Shown: positions 36,285 to 44,515 of the stretch, one piece after another
How the letters are laid out: every line of letters starts with the position of its first letter
How positions within the stretch are numbered: position 1 is the first letter of the stretch
NCBI RefSeq assembly: GCF_018802765.1
Contig: NZ_CP069163.1
Coordinates: forward strand, 3,234,311-3,298,310
Reading direction: 5' to 3'
DNA from: Paludibacterium sp. B53371
GTDB taxonomy: Bacteria; Pseudomonadota; Gammaproteobacteria; Burkholderiales; Chromobacteriaceae
DNA length: 64,000 bases
Notes under the pieces: generated by a model
What the model saw: only the letters and a program-made list of their open reading frames with translations
Database searches by the model: none
What the model was told of the DNA's origin: nothing
Made by a program: the position numbers and the translations under genes

Positions 36285-36932
36285 ATGCCTAAAATCATCT
36301 ACGTCCTGACCAATGAAGCCATGCCAGGCTTAGTCAAGATTGGTCTAACCACCGACAGCGTCGAATCGCGTATTGCCAATCTCAGCAGCCACACCGGCAT
36401 TCCGCTGCCCTTTGAGTGCCATTTTGCAGCAGAGATACCGGATGACATCAAGCTAGAGAAAATCGAAAAAACACTGCATCAGTTATTCTCAGAGCACCGG
36501 GTTAACCCCAAACGCGAATTCTTCAAGCTTGAACCAGAAAAGGTCGTTCTGGCACTAAGCATCGGCAACTTCACGGAAATCACCCCCGGTAAAGCCGATA
36601 TTGATCCGGTGGAAGTGAAAGCCATGGAAAAGGCCAAGGAGCAACGTCGCTCTCGCATCAACCTAGCGGCCCTGGGCATTAAGGTTGGCGATGTTCTGGT
36701 GTTATCCCGGGATGAAACCATCACCGCAACGGTGGCGGAGGACAACAAAATCATCTTCCAAGGTGAGGTCATGAGCCTTTCGGCCGCGGCGCTAAAGGCA
36801 CTGCAACAGATGGGGTATAAATCAACCTCGGTGAGTGGCTCGGACTACTGGATGTTTGAAGATGAGCTACTCGATGAGCGTCGGATTCGATTGGAGTCCC
36901 TCCAGTTTGAACAACAACCTGTAGAAGGCTGA
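36285..36932 (+). CDS. GIY-YIG (T5orf172-type) protein with RAMA-like C-terminus
   Basis: A 215-residue protein. Residues 1-95 form a GIY-YIG-type domain (IIYVLTNEAMPGLVKIGLTTDS, then a glutamate in the later helix region HRVNPKREFFKL). Residues 125-210 resemble the RAMA domain of restriction and methylase-associated proteins (LGIKVGDVLVLSRDETITA, SSAAALKAL-like helix, then DYWMFEDELLDERR). The combination suggests a DNA-processing enzyme recognising modified or particular DNA. It follows the EVE-HNH gene by 74 bp in the same direction. Family assignment is by motif. Confidence 0.78.
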   Translation: MPKIIYVLTNEAMPGLVKIGLTTDSVESRIANLSSHTGIPLPFECHFAAEIPDDIKLEKIEKTLHQLFSEHRVNPKREFFKLEPEKVVLALSIGNFTEITPGKADIDPVEVKAMEKAKEQRRSRINLAALGIKVGDVLVLSRDETITATVAEDNKIIFQGEVMSLSAAALKALQQMGYKSTSVSGSDYWMFEDELLDERRIRLESLQFEQQPVEG

Positions 36933-36968
36933 TAACGCATCACCCACCACACCATCGCCTACGCCCCC

Positions 36969-37556
36969 CTAACAAGGAAACCAATACCCCACATCATGCC
37001 CCCCAGGGACAAACACCTGTGAGGTTTCCTCCGATAACAAATTGCGCCAACCGCTCTGAGCGTTGGCGGCACACCACGCAGCAAATGCCGCAAGCACCGC
37101 ATCGCGCTCATGCTCTGACGCAGGGGCATTAAAGTGGCGATCCAGAAATAATTTGGCCGCGGGATAAAGCTGCAGAAGCGCTTTAGGATGAGCTTCGGTG
37201 ATCAGGGTGCGGGGCCACTGCATGGCGATTTGCTTGGCAACCATCACGCCTTGAACCAAACACGCCCCACGCAAAGAATTTACGTGGGCGACCGTGCCAG
37301 ACTGTCCTCCGGTGGCACAAACGCGCTGGCGGATCTGCGCATCGGCACGGCGATCCCCTTCGGTCACCCAGTATAAGGGCGCATCAATACCAACCCCGAC
37401 AGGGACCATCTCTGAGCCACCAACCGCTCCCTTGAGTGCGCTCTGAGCACTGGATGAAACGCCAGTTTTAATATCAACCAATGAGCCCGACTCGCTCACA
37501 GACAAACAAGCCCAGCCGAATTTCCCCGCCCCGCCCGGATCAAAACCGAGAAACAT
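36969..37556 (-). CDS. DUF429-like RNase H-fold protein
   Basis: A 195-residue protein. It begins MFLGFDPGGAGKFGWA, an Asp on the first strand as in RNase H-like ATPases/nucleases, and has VGIDAPLYWVTEGDRRADAQ and HERDAVLAAFAAW later, the acidic positions expected of DUF429-type predicted nucleases. The ATG at 37556 has GGAGC upstream and is preferred over a GTG 15 bp earlier. It is convergent with the GIY-YIG gene. Likely part of the same accessory segment; function unknown. Confidence 0.7.
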   Translation of the reverse strand: MFLGFDPGGAGKFGWACLSVSESGSLVDIKTGVSSSAQSALKGAVGGSEMVPVGVGIDAPLYWVTEGDRRADAQIRQRVCATGGQSGTVAHVNSLRGACLVQGVMVAKQIAMQWPRTLITEAHPKALLQLYPAAKLFLDRHFNAPASEHERDAVLAAFAAWCAANAQSGWRNLLSEETSQVFVPGGHDVGYWFPC

Positions 37557-37678
37557 CGTGGTGCTCCACACTTTAGGTGAAATAAGCCGATTAGGCTAAT
37601 CCAAATCTGCCTGACCAGACCAGGACTTTCCCCATCCCCCCGGGGGGCTTAACACCCCCCGGCCTCCAGTTGAATGCC

Positions 37679-37942
37679 CTACTCCGCCAACAACACCGTG
37701 CAACCCGCCAATTGCCGCATCGGCACCGCCTGCGGCAGATACAGCCAGCTCTGGCCATTGACCCTGGCCAGGGACCAGTCGAGCCGGCCATCGACGATCA
37801 GGCGGCACATGCCCGGCTGGGACAGCGCTTCACGTGGTGGGCACAGCTCGGAAACCAGCTCAAACAGCGGCATGAACGACGACGGATGAGAACGGCGATT
37901 TGTGAAGTGGGACAGGGGTGAATTACCATGCTTGGCAGCCAT
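37679..37942 (-). CDS. Small hypothetical protein, 87 residues, with a duplicated 3' end elsewhere
   Basis: Reads MAAKHGNSPLSHFTNRR then LFELVSELCPPREALSQPG and ends MRQLAGCTVLLAE. It has a compact soluble look and no motif I recognise. The sequence from its last codons to about 25 bp beyond the stop recurs at 11632-11700. A ribosome site (AGGAG) precedes the ATG on the minus strand. It may be a mobile or cargo gene. Confidence 0.6.
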   Translation of the reverse strand: MAAKHGNSPLSHFTNRRSHPSSFMPLFELVSELCPPREALSQPGMCRLIVDGRLDWSLARVNGQSWLYLPQAVPMRQLAGCTVLLAE

Positions 37943-38144
37943 ACTGACTCCTATTCCGAGTTGGTTTGGTTAGCGGGCTCGGGGGTGTTCCACCACCCCA
38001 GGGCCCGCGCCTTTTCACGGCACACGTGCCGCGTCACATACCCTAGCGAAAGCGATGACAGATCGGCAAGTTTGCGCGGTCAGACAGCATGGCGTGTCTT
38101 GCGGGACAACAAGGGGCGGCGCGATGTGGGCAGCACGTGGTGGA
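37943..38144. other. Intergenic stretch, no gene supported
   Basis: This contains the upstream region of the 87-residue gene, including a GC hairpin around GGGCTCGGGGGTGTTCCACCACCCC. I see no convincing coding frame before the repeat array that follows. Confidence 0.45.
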
Positions 38145-38356
38145 CGGCGCAATTCAAGATTGCGCCCTACCGTAGGACACGTCCACGTAGTACACGTCCA
38201 CGTAGGACACATTCGCGTAGGGTGCATTCGCGTAGGGTGCATTCGCCGAAGGCAATGCGCCAATGCAATGCGCCGATGCAATGCGCCGATGCAATGCGCC
38301 AATGCAATGCGCCAATGCAATGCGCCAATGCAATGCGCCGATGCAATGCGCCGATG
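38145..38356. repeat. Composite 13-nt/15-nt repeat array, copy 2
   Basis: An inverted repeat GGCGCAATTCAAGATTGCGCC is followed by about five 15-nt units (GTAGGGTGCATTCGC type, the first ones degenerate), the core GCCGAAGGCAATGC, then eight 13-nt units AATGCGCC(A/G)ATGC. It runs to within 20 bp of the Rpn-type gene stop. Confidence 0.85.
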
Positions 38357-38372
38357 TCATTTCCAACCGGGT

Positions 38373-39278
38373 TTATTGCAGGTGGGGTTGCAAATCCTGT
38401 GGGCTCAGCCCGCTGTAACGCAATACGGTTGCCAGGTCTAACCCGTCTTTCAGCATGGCCAGTGCCATCTCCAGACGGGTTTCGTTCCGACCCTTCTCCA
38501 TCCCTTGCTGCATCCCCAGCTCCATCCCTTCCAGTCTCAATTCATCTGCAGCCGTCATGATGTCTCTCTCCTGTTGAGGTGCTTCCTGCACCAGGGTTTG
38601 CACAATGTCTTTCGCCAGCCCACCCTTGCTCAGACTCAGCAGGTATTTCAACAACGCCTGCAGCTGATCGTGGGTATGCCACCCCTGCCTGAGCAACTGC
38701 CCGAGCTGTCTGACCAGCATCAGCTTGTCGCGCTGGCGGCTGTGTTTCTGCACCAGCTCCAGCAGCGCCATGCGGCGGTGCCGGAGGATGGTGTCGTCGT
38801 CGATGACGGTGACATCGATCAACGGAAACGGTTGTTGATAGAGTGCGGTGGCGGTCTCAGGTTCCGCAAACAGGTCAAGCCATCGGGTACTGAAGGGATA
38901 GGGGCTGCGGCGACCGTGGTAGAACAACATGGGGATGACCAGCGGCAAATGGCGTGGTCGTTGCTCCAGATGCTGCTGCATGGCGGCCAGGCTGTACCGC
39001 ATCAGGCGAAACGCCATCCAGCGGTCAGGCGTCGACTGGTGTTCGATCAGCGCGTAGACATAGCCTGCCTGCCCGGCGGTCTGCAGGGCATAGAGCACGT
39101 CACAGCAATGGCTGCGCAGGCCTGGCTCGACGAAGCTGCCGGGGGCGAGCCGCAGGCTGTCGAGATCGCACAGCCGCTGCAGGTTGGGCGGCAGATGAAA
39201 GCGCAGAAAGTCGCGGGCGGTGTCCGGGTCGTGCAGAAACTGTTTGAACAACAAGTCGTGCGGCGTGGGAGAGGTCAT
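38373..39278 (-). CDS. Rpn-family recombination-promoting nuclease / putative transposase
   Basis: A 301-residue PD-(D/E)XK-fold protein of the RpnA/YhgA (Transposase_31) group. Characteristic pieces are PHDLLFKQFLHDPDTARDFL at the N-terminus, CDVLYALQ and YVYALIEHQSTPD (the Asp and E-x-Q of the nuclease core, about residues 60-85), then the long helical C-terminus with a coiled, Met/Gly-rich segment (LEGMELGMQQGMEKGRNE). Family members cut DNA and stimulate recombination. ATG at 39278 is favoured by an AGGGA upstream. It abuts a tandem-repeat array at its 3' end. Confidence 0.88.
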   Translation of the reverse strand: MTSPTPHDLLFKQFLHDPDTARDFLRFHLPPNLQRLCDLDSLRLAPGSFVEPGLRSHCCDVLYALQTAGQAGYVYALIEHQSTPDRWMAFRLMRYSLAAMQQHLEQRPRHLPLVIPMLFYHGRRSPYPFSTRWLDLFAEPETATALYQQPFPLIDVTVIDDDTILRHRRMALLELVQKHSRQRDKLMLVRQLGQLLRQGWHTHDQLQALLKYLLSLSKGGLAKDIVQTLVQEAPQQERDIMTAADELRLEGMELGMQQGMEKGRNETRLEMALAMLKDGLDLATVLRYSGLSPQDLQPHLQ

Positions 39279-39542
39279 GCCGTCGCGTCCCTGTGTGATG
39301 ACTGAAACCGACAACGCTAAGGGCGGTGCAGCGGGTTTGGGAAGCTGGCGTGGTGGGTGACGCGGGTCCAGTGCGGTGGAAACCGGGGGCAGGGCTTTGC
39401 GGTGACAGGGTACTGATCATGACAGGACATCCCGCACAGGTGTCCCGTTTGCCCTCCCCGCTCCACGCCGAATGATGCCGCAGGCTGCAGGGGGTACCGT
39501 CGTCCACGGCGTCCCCTGCATTTGCGGATGGGTTGTCGGGGG

Positions 39543-40871
39543 TTAATGTGGCGCGGCGTTCAGGCTCTCGCCACTGAGTGCCTCATCCAGCGCTCTCGGT
39601 CTGATCACCAGGATCCTGGTCACCGGATCATAGTGGGCGGTATACCAGCCGGCATCGATGGTGTTGGTCACGATGCGTTCTGCGCCATTGGCCTGGGTCA
39701 GCTTCAGGGTGAATTTGCTGGTATTGGCCGGCAAGGTGAAGACGTGCTGGTCGGCCCAGAGAATCTCGCCCTGTGCCGCCGGATCGTCCACCTCGGTATG
39801 CACCGGGCACAAATCCTTCCAGTTCACCGTCACGCCCAGACTCCCTCTGCCGTCTTTAATGAATCCGACGCAGTGGCCATTGTTGCGCACGGTGCCGTAA
39901 ACCTGGAATCCGGTCGCGGACAGGTTGTCGACTCCGCCATAGCTGGACTGGCTGGAGTGGCCTTCCTGAACCAGCACGGAGCTGACATCCACCTGGCACC
40001 CCGCCCCGGGTGAATAGGTCCATCTCACCGCACGATCACCCTCGCAATGCCCATTCTGATGGCTGTTGGTGGCGGTTCTGGCGACGATGTTGGTGCTGTC
40101 GATCTGTCGTGTCACGGACAGGGAGTAGTGCCCGAGTACCGGGTCGATGGCACGGACCGCGACTTGATAGGTGTAGCGCTTTTTGAAGAGGGCCAGGTTG
40201 CGCTTGATCAGTGTCAGTTGGCCCTGCGCCCAGCCATCACTGGCGGCTTTGAACACGTCGGACGGGCAGGAGAAGTGCGCGTTCATTTCTGTGCCGCTGC
40301 GCAGTTGGCAGCTGACTTTGTCAAAGGTGAGACTGGCTTCGCTGCTGTTGAGCAGCGATCCGGCGAGTTCCAGTTCGAAACTGCCGCTGCCCTTGAGGAT
40401 GTAGGCGGGACGGACATGGAAGAGGAACGGGCGTTTGGAGACCCCGGGCACGCGCGACAGTTCAGCACCGGCATCTTTAATGGCCATGTCCAGTTTGTCG
40501 AGGTTCTGCGCCAGTTCTCGCTGTGCCGCGGAGGTCGCCGCCGACAGGTTGGCAATGGCATTGGTCTGTGTCTGGTTCAGATCTTTGAAGGTTTTGCCTT
40601 CCAGCTCGCTGGCCATGTTATTGAGATTCTGCAGTAGTAACTGGGCGTCGGATGCCACGCGAAAGCTCACGGCGGTGCCAGCCGATTGGGCTTCGGAGAT
40701 GATGGTCTGCAATTTGGCCTTGATGTCATCCAGAATCGGGCTGACTGCCGCGGAAGCGCCGAAGGCGATGGCCGGACTCACGGTGTCTTTTGCCCAGACG
40801 GGGCAAACTGAGGTACCGAGTGTCAGCACGGTGATCAATACTGCACGCATCCAAAGTGAAGCCATTTGCAT
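39543..40871 (-). CDS. Large exported protein of unknown function
   Basis: A 442-residue protein with a signal peptide (WMRAVLITVLTLGTSVCPVWA). Residues 45-130 are helical and probably coiled (LDDIKAKLQTIISEAQSAG ... LAQNLDKLDMAIKDAG). The rest is beta-rich, with two similar Cys-bearing segments, NGHCEGDRAVRWTY and NGHCVGFIKDGRGS, suggesting an internal duplication. A strong ribosome site AGGAG precedes the ATG at 40871. No family recognised. Its place in the cell is probably periplasm or surface. Confidence 0.75.
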   Translation of the reverse strand: MQMASLWMRAVLITVLTLGTSVCPVWAKDTVSPAIAFGASAAVSPILDDIKAKLQTIISEAQSAGTAVSFRVASDAQLLLQNLNNMASELEGKTFKDLNQTQTNAIANLSAATSAAQRELAQNLDKLDMAIKDAGAELSRVPGVSKRPFLFHVRPAYILKGSGSFELELAGSLLNSSEASLTFDKVSCQLRSGTEMNAHFSCPSDVFKAASDGWAQGQLTLIKRNLALFKKRYTYQVAVRAIDPVLGHYSLSVTRQIDSTNIVARTATNSHQNGHCEGDRAVRWTYSPGAGCQVDVSSVLVQEGHSSQSSYGGVDNLSATGFQVYGTVRNNGHCVGFIKDGRGSLGVTVNWKDLCPVHTEVDDPAAQGEILWADQHVFTLPANTSKFTLKLTQANGAERIVTNTIDAGWYTAHYDPVTRILVIRPRALDEALSGESLNAAPH

Positions 40872-41150
40872 GGAATTTCTCCTGGCGTTAAGTTTTTGAT
40901 CTGCTTTAAGAAAATCAACGGTTTCTGTTCGTTATATGAACTTGCTATACGTAATATTCACAGGTAATACAAGTTTTTTCTGATAGCTGTTTCGCCAGAC
41001 CATTAAAAATCCTCAGCCTTGTTCATGCCATGCGCCGGGCTGGGGATGGGCACATCATTCGGGCAGGCCAGAAGGTTGGAGAGACGCATTCTGCGTCCGC
41101 CATTTGAAGCGGAACGGGATTGACTTGCCCCTCTGCGCGAGGTGTCTTGC

Positions 41151-41204
41151 TCAGCGCAGGGGATCAGGTTGGCGCAGTTGGGTAAGCAGGAAGTCGACGA
41201 ATGC
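41151..41204 (-). pseudogene. Possible C-terminal scrap of a LysR-type regulator
   Basis: Eighteen codons read AFVDFLLTQLRQPDPLR then stop, which resembles the usual end of LysR-type effector domains (A-F-x-D-F-L...L). The upstream part is cut off about 30 bp before the repeat array. It is short, so the call is tentative. Confidence 0.35.
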
Positions 41205-41234
41205 CTACGTGGAGGCGGCCCTGCGCCGTCTTCA

Positions 41235-41495
41235 TCGTGTGGTGCATTGCATTGGTGCATTGCATTGATGCATTGCCTTCGGCGAATGCATCCTACGTAG
41301 GGTGCACGCTTCAAGTGCGCCGTTCACATCATTGCATTGATGCATTGCATTGATGCATTGCCATTCGGCGAATGCATCCTACGTAGGGTGCACGCTTCAA
41401 GTGCGCCGTTCACATCATTGCATTGATGCATTGCATTGATGCATTGCCTTTGGCGAATGCATCCTACGTAGCGAATGCACCTTACGTGGAGGCCT
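41235..41495. repeat. Composite 13-nt/15-nt repeat array, copy 3
   Basis: Three near-identical blocks of about 80-85 bp, each with ATTGCATTGATGC units, the GCCTTCGGCGAATGCATCC core, then CTACGTAGGGTGCACGCTTCAAGTGCGCCGTTC. The second copy has a CCATTCGGC variant. This is a block-level tandem duplication. Confidence 0.82.
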
Positions 41496-41501
41496 GGCCG
41501 G

Positions 41502-42656
41502 TCATGGCGCCAGCATCTTGCCGTAGCGTTCGGCCAGCGGCTTCATCAGTTCATCCTGCCGGCGCTCATAGACAGCCACATAGCCGCTGGACTTGGTACC
41601 GAAGTAGGCATCCTGGCTCACAATGCCGTTCATGATCAGCCGCGTCCACCTGGGTTCTTCGGCCTGGACCACGGCTTGCAGATCCTCGAGGTCGCCATAA
41701 TGCATCATGTAGGCGCCGATCAGGATCTTGACCAGCGCGCTGGCTCTGGTGGGCGGGCTCATCTCCCGGCTCAGCTGGAGCTCTGCCGCTTCGTATTCGG
41801 TCCAGAATGCGGCCGGGCGTTCTACATGCGCCGCGGCATAGGCGGCTTTTTGTTTCTCGATGAAGGCATGGGCCTCATCGCGCAGGGCCTGCTCGGACTT
41901 ATTGAAGACTTCGCTGGAAAATGGCTCGTAGGTATCAAGAAACTCGCTGACCAGCTGTTTTTTCTTTTCCTGGTAGGCGGGGTCAAACAGCCATTTCGCG
42001 CCATCCGGTCGGATGGCTTGCAGCAATGCTTGATCCGGAAAGCCTTGCAGAGAGCAGAGCAAGGCCACATCGGACGAGTTATCGGAAATAGGTCCCAGGC
42101 TCAGCACTCGCTCGGCGGTACCATGTGCGGGGACGGTGCCGGAGGCCTCGTCGTTGATCGGCTGCCAGGCGCGCGGGGTGTCGTCGAGTTTGATGCGCTC
42201 GGCACGCACCCAGTCACCGCCTTTGTCCCGATGCAGCATGGCACGGATCTCTGCCGGCAGGGCCTTGAGGATGTCTTGTTGCGAGCCTTTGAGGACGAAG
42301 CCCCAGGTCCAGTAGCGGCCATCCCAGCCCAGATTGTTGTAGTGGTCATAGTAGGACTGGATGGTCAGGCCATTGATCTGGATCGGTCGGGAGAATGCCA
42401 GCTGGTTGCTTTTGTCTTCCAGTGCCTTGGGGTTGGCGACTTTGAAGTTGGCGAAGCCCGGCTGGGTGTCGAGCGGCCCCAGGCTGGCCAGATCCGGGGT
42501 GTTGGCCAGTTGGGTAAAGAAGCTGCTGTCACAGCGGGCAAAGGTACGCAGCAGGTCGGCCGTCAGGGTGGCGTCGGCCTGGGCGCCGCCGCTCAGCATC
42601 AACAGTCCGAGCAGGCCAATCAGCGGTTTGGTCAAGCGATGCAGTAGTTTTTGCAT
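41502..42656 (-). CDS. Exported protein of unknown function, 384 residues
   Basis: A signal peptide (PLIGLLGLLMLSGGAQA) precedes two mature halves. The first has YYDHYNNLGWDGRYWTWGF and DTPRAWQPIND; the second is helical (YEPFSSEVFNKSEQALRDEA, ERPAAFWTEYEAAELQL). Two Cys (FARCDSSFF, ALLCSLQG) could pair in the periplasm. I recognise no family. It is in the same direction as the unknown exported gene at 39543 but separated from it by the repeat array. Confidence 0.72.
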   Translation of the reverse strand: MQKLLHRLTKPLIGLLGLLMLSGGAQADATLTADLLRTFARCDSSFFTQLANTPDLASLGPLDTQPGFANFKVANPKALEDKSNQLAFSRPIQINGLTIQSYYDHYNNLGWDGRYWTWGFVLKGSQQDILKALPAEIRAMLHRDKGGDWVRAERIKLDDTPRAWQPINDEASGTVPAHGTAERVLSLGPISDNSSDVALLCSLQGFPDQALLQAIRPDGAKWLFDPAYQEKKKQLVSEFLDTYEPFSSEVFNKSEQALRDEAHAFIEKQKAAYAAAHVERPAAFWTEYEAAELQLSREMSPPTRASALVKILIGAYMMHYGDLEDLQAVVQAEEPRWTRLIMNGIVSQDAYFGTKSSGYVAVYERRQDELMKPLAERYGKMLAP

Positions 42657-42788
42657 GGTCGTTTTCTTCAGCGCAAGGTGGCAATGAGGGAAGGCTTGCA
42701 GGCTGGGTTAATGAAATACATTAGCCTTAACTGATTGTCACACAGACCGCGGAAGGCTGTCGAAAATAAGGGCGGGATGGTCGCTCAG

Positions 42789-42846
42789 AACGGGGTCAGG
42801 TCTTGTATTTTGCATCAAGACGCAAAATACAAGACCTGACCCCGTT
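42789..42846. repeat. GGGGTCAGG palindrome, CTTGTATTTTGC subtype
   Basis: Arms AACGGGGTCAGGTCTTGTA and complement around TTTTGCATCAAGACGCAAAA. It lies 8 bp beyond the stop of the RidA-dehydratase gene on the minus strand. Confidence 0.9.
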
Positions 42847-42853
42847 GTTTTGC

Positions 42854-44146
42854 CTATTGGCGGATTTGTTCGATGCTGGCGGTGGCGCCGCCGCAGACGA
42901 TGATCAGCAGGTGTTGGTAGGGTTGCAGGGCCGGGTGGTTTTGGTAGGCGACGGCGAGGCTGGCGCCGCAGGCGGGTTCGACCAGCAGGCGGTGGTCGTC
43001 GAGGAATTGCCGGCAAGCGCTGAGGGCGCTGTCATCGCTGACGACCAGGCTCTGGATGGGGTGGGTTTGGGTGTATTGCCAGGCCCGGTCGCAGACGCGT
43101 TTGGCGCCCAGTGAGGTGGCGATGCCGCTGATTTGTTCCAGGGCGATGTGTTCGCCGGCCTGGAGGGCGGCATGCAAGCTGGCGGTGCCTTCGGTTTCGA
43201 CGGCCAGTACGGGGATGTCCTGCCAGCCGTTGCGCTGCAGGCCTTCGATGACGCCACACAGGAGTCCGCCACCGCCAACCGACAGCACGATGGCATCGGG
43301 GCGCAGGCCGCTTTGTGCGACTTCATCGATCATCGTGGCATGGCCTTGCCACAGCAGCGGGTCGTCGAAGGGGTGCAGGAAGGCGTCGTGTTCGCCGAGC
43401 AGGGATTGGGCGTGTTCGTTGGCTTCTTGCCAAGAGGCGCCATGCACGATGACTTGGGCGTTTTCCTGGCGCAGTAGTTGTTTGGCGCGTTCGCTGGTGG
43501 TTTGCGGTACCACGACGGTGACGGGGACGCCCAGTTGCCGTCCGGCATAGGCGACAGCCAGGCCGGCATTGCCGCCGGAGGAGGAGATAAAGCGTTGTGC
43601 ACCACGGGCACGGTAGGTTTGGCAGGCGTGGCCGATGCCGCGCAGTTTGAACGAGCCCGGGGGTTGCAGGGCTTCGAGTTTGAGCCAGACCGTGCGTCCG
43701 GCGGCTTCGCTCAAGGGGCGTGATGCGTAGTGCGGGGTGGCGATGTGCAGCGGCATGGGGGTGCTCCGTGGTGCGGGGTGGTAGGCCTGGACTTCGATTT
43801 CGACATCCAGGTCGAAGGCCAGTCGGCTGCTGACGACGGATCTGGCCGGCAATCCGCGGGGAAAGTAGTGGCGGTAGGCCTGGTTGAAGGCAGCGAAGTG
43901 TTGCATGTCGGAGAGCCAGACGCTGACTTTGACCACGGCATCCAGGTCGGTCCCGCAATGCTGCAGGGTGCGCTGGATGGCTTGCATGATGTGGTGGGTC
44001 TGGCTGGCCACGTCGCCCGGCAGGGGTTCGCCGCTGGCGCTCATGGCGACCTGGCCGGAGAGAAACAGAAAATCCCCCGCTGCCACGGCACGGGCAAAGG
44101 GGAACGGCCGCTCGCTGGGATAGCGCTGGATATCGGTTGCCGGCAT
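42854..44146 (-). CDS. RidA (enamine deaminase) fused to PLP-dependent serine/threonine dehydratase
   Basis: One uninterrupted 430-residue frame. Residues 1-125 are a complete RidA/YjgF domain (FLFLSGQVAMSASGEPLPGD, catalytic Arg in LPARSVVSSRLAF, ending VEIEVQAYH). Residues 131-430 are a fold-II PLP dehydratase: Schiff-base Lys in PPGSFKLRG, phosphate-binding SSGGNAGLAVAY, SVGGGGLLCGV, and VCGGATAS at the end. The dehydratase makes reactive enamines from Ser or Thr and RidA hydrolyses them, so the fusion joins producer and scavenger. An internal ATG with GGAG upstream (near 43757) could also yield the dehydratase alone. Start set by AAGGAAGGA before 44146. Confidence 0.88.
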   Translation of the reverse strand: MPATDIQRYPSERPFPFARAVAAGDFLFLSGQVAMSASGEPLPGDVASQTHHIMQAIQRTLQHCGTDLDAVVKVSVWLSDMQHFAAFNQAYRHYFPRGLPARSVVSSRLAFDLDVEIEVQAYHPAPRSTPMPLHIATPHYASRPLSEAAGRTVWLKLEALQPPGSFKLRGIGHACQTYRARGAQRFISSSGGNAGLAVAYAGRQLGVPVTVVVPQTTSERAKQLLRQENAQVIVHGASWQEANEHAQSLLGEHDAFLHPFDDPLLWQGHATMIDEVAQSGLRPDAIVLSVGGGGLLCGVIEGLQRNGWQDIPVLAVETEGTASLHAALQAGEHIALEQISGIATSLGAKRVCDRAWQYTQTHPIQSLVVSDDSALSACRQFLDDHRLLVEPACGASLAVAYQNHPALQPYQHLLIIVCGGATASIEQIRQ

Positions 44147-44160
44147 GTCGGTCCTTCCTT

Positions 44161-44515
44161 GTAGGGCGCAATCTTCAATTGCGCCGTCATCCGGTATTGC
44201 TTCGGTGCATTGCTTCGGTGCATTGCTTCGGTGCATTGCTTCGGTGCATTGCCTCCGGCGAATGCACCCTACGTGAATGCACCCTACGTGAATGCACCGT
44301 TGGCGGATGTGCCGTTGGCGGCGGCACGGGCAATCCGTAGGGCGCAATCTTCAATTGCGCCGTCATCCGGTATTGCTTCGGTGCATTGCTTCGGTGCATT
44401 GCTTCGGTGCATTGCTTCGGTGCATTGCATTGGCGCATTGCCTCCGGCGAATGCACCCTACATGGATGCGCCCTACGTGAATGCACCGTTGGCGGATGTG
44501 CCGTTGGCGGCGGCA
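44161..44515. repeat. Composite repeat array, copy 4 (two tandem blocks)
   Basis: Two blocks start with the same 45 bp (GTAGGGCGCAATCTTCAATTGCGCC...) at about 44161 and 44338, 177 bp apart. Each has 13-nt units ATTGCTTCGGTGC, the core CCTCCGGCGAATGCACCCTAC and 15-nt units, ending GTTGGCGGATGTGCCGTTGGCGGCGGCA. The array separates the fusion gene from its likely regulator. Confidence 0.85.

Noticed and set aside
38145-38356. Possible CRISPR array
   Set aside because: Units are 13 and 15 nt, contiguous and without unique spacers; there are no cas genes in the window.
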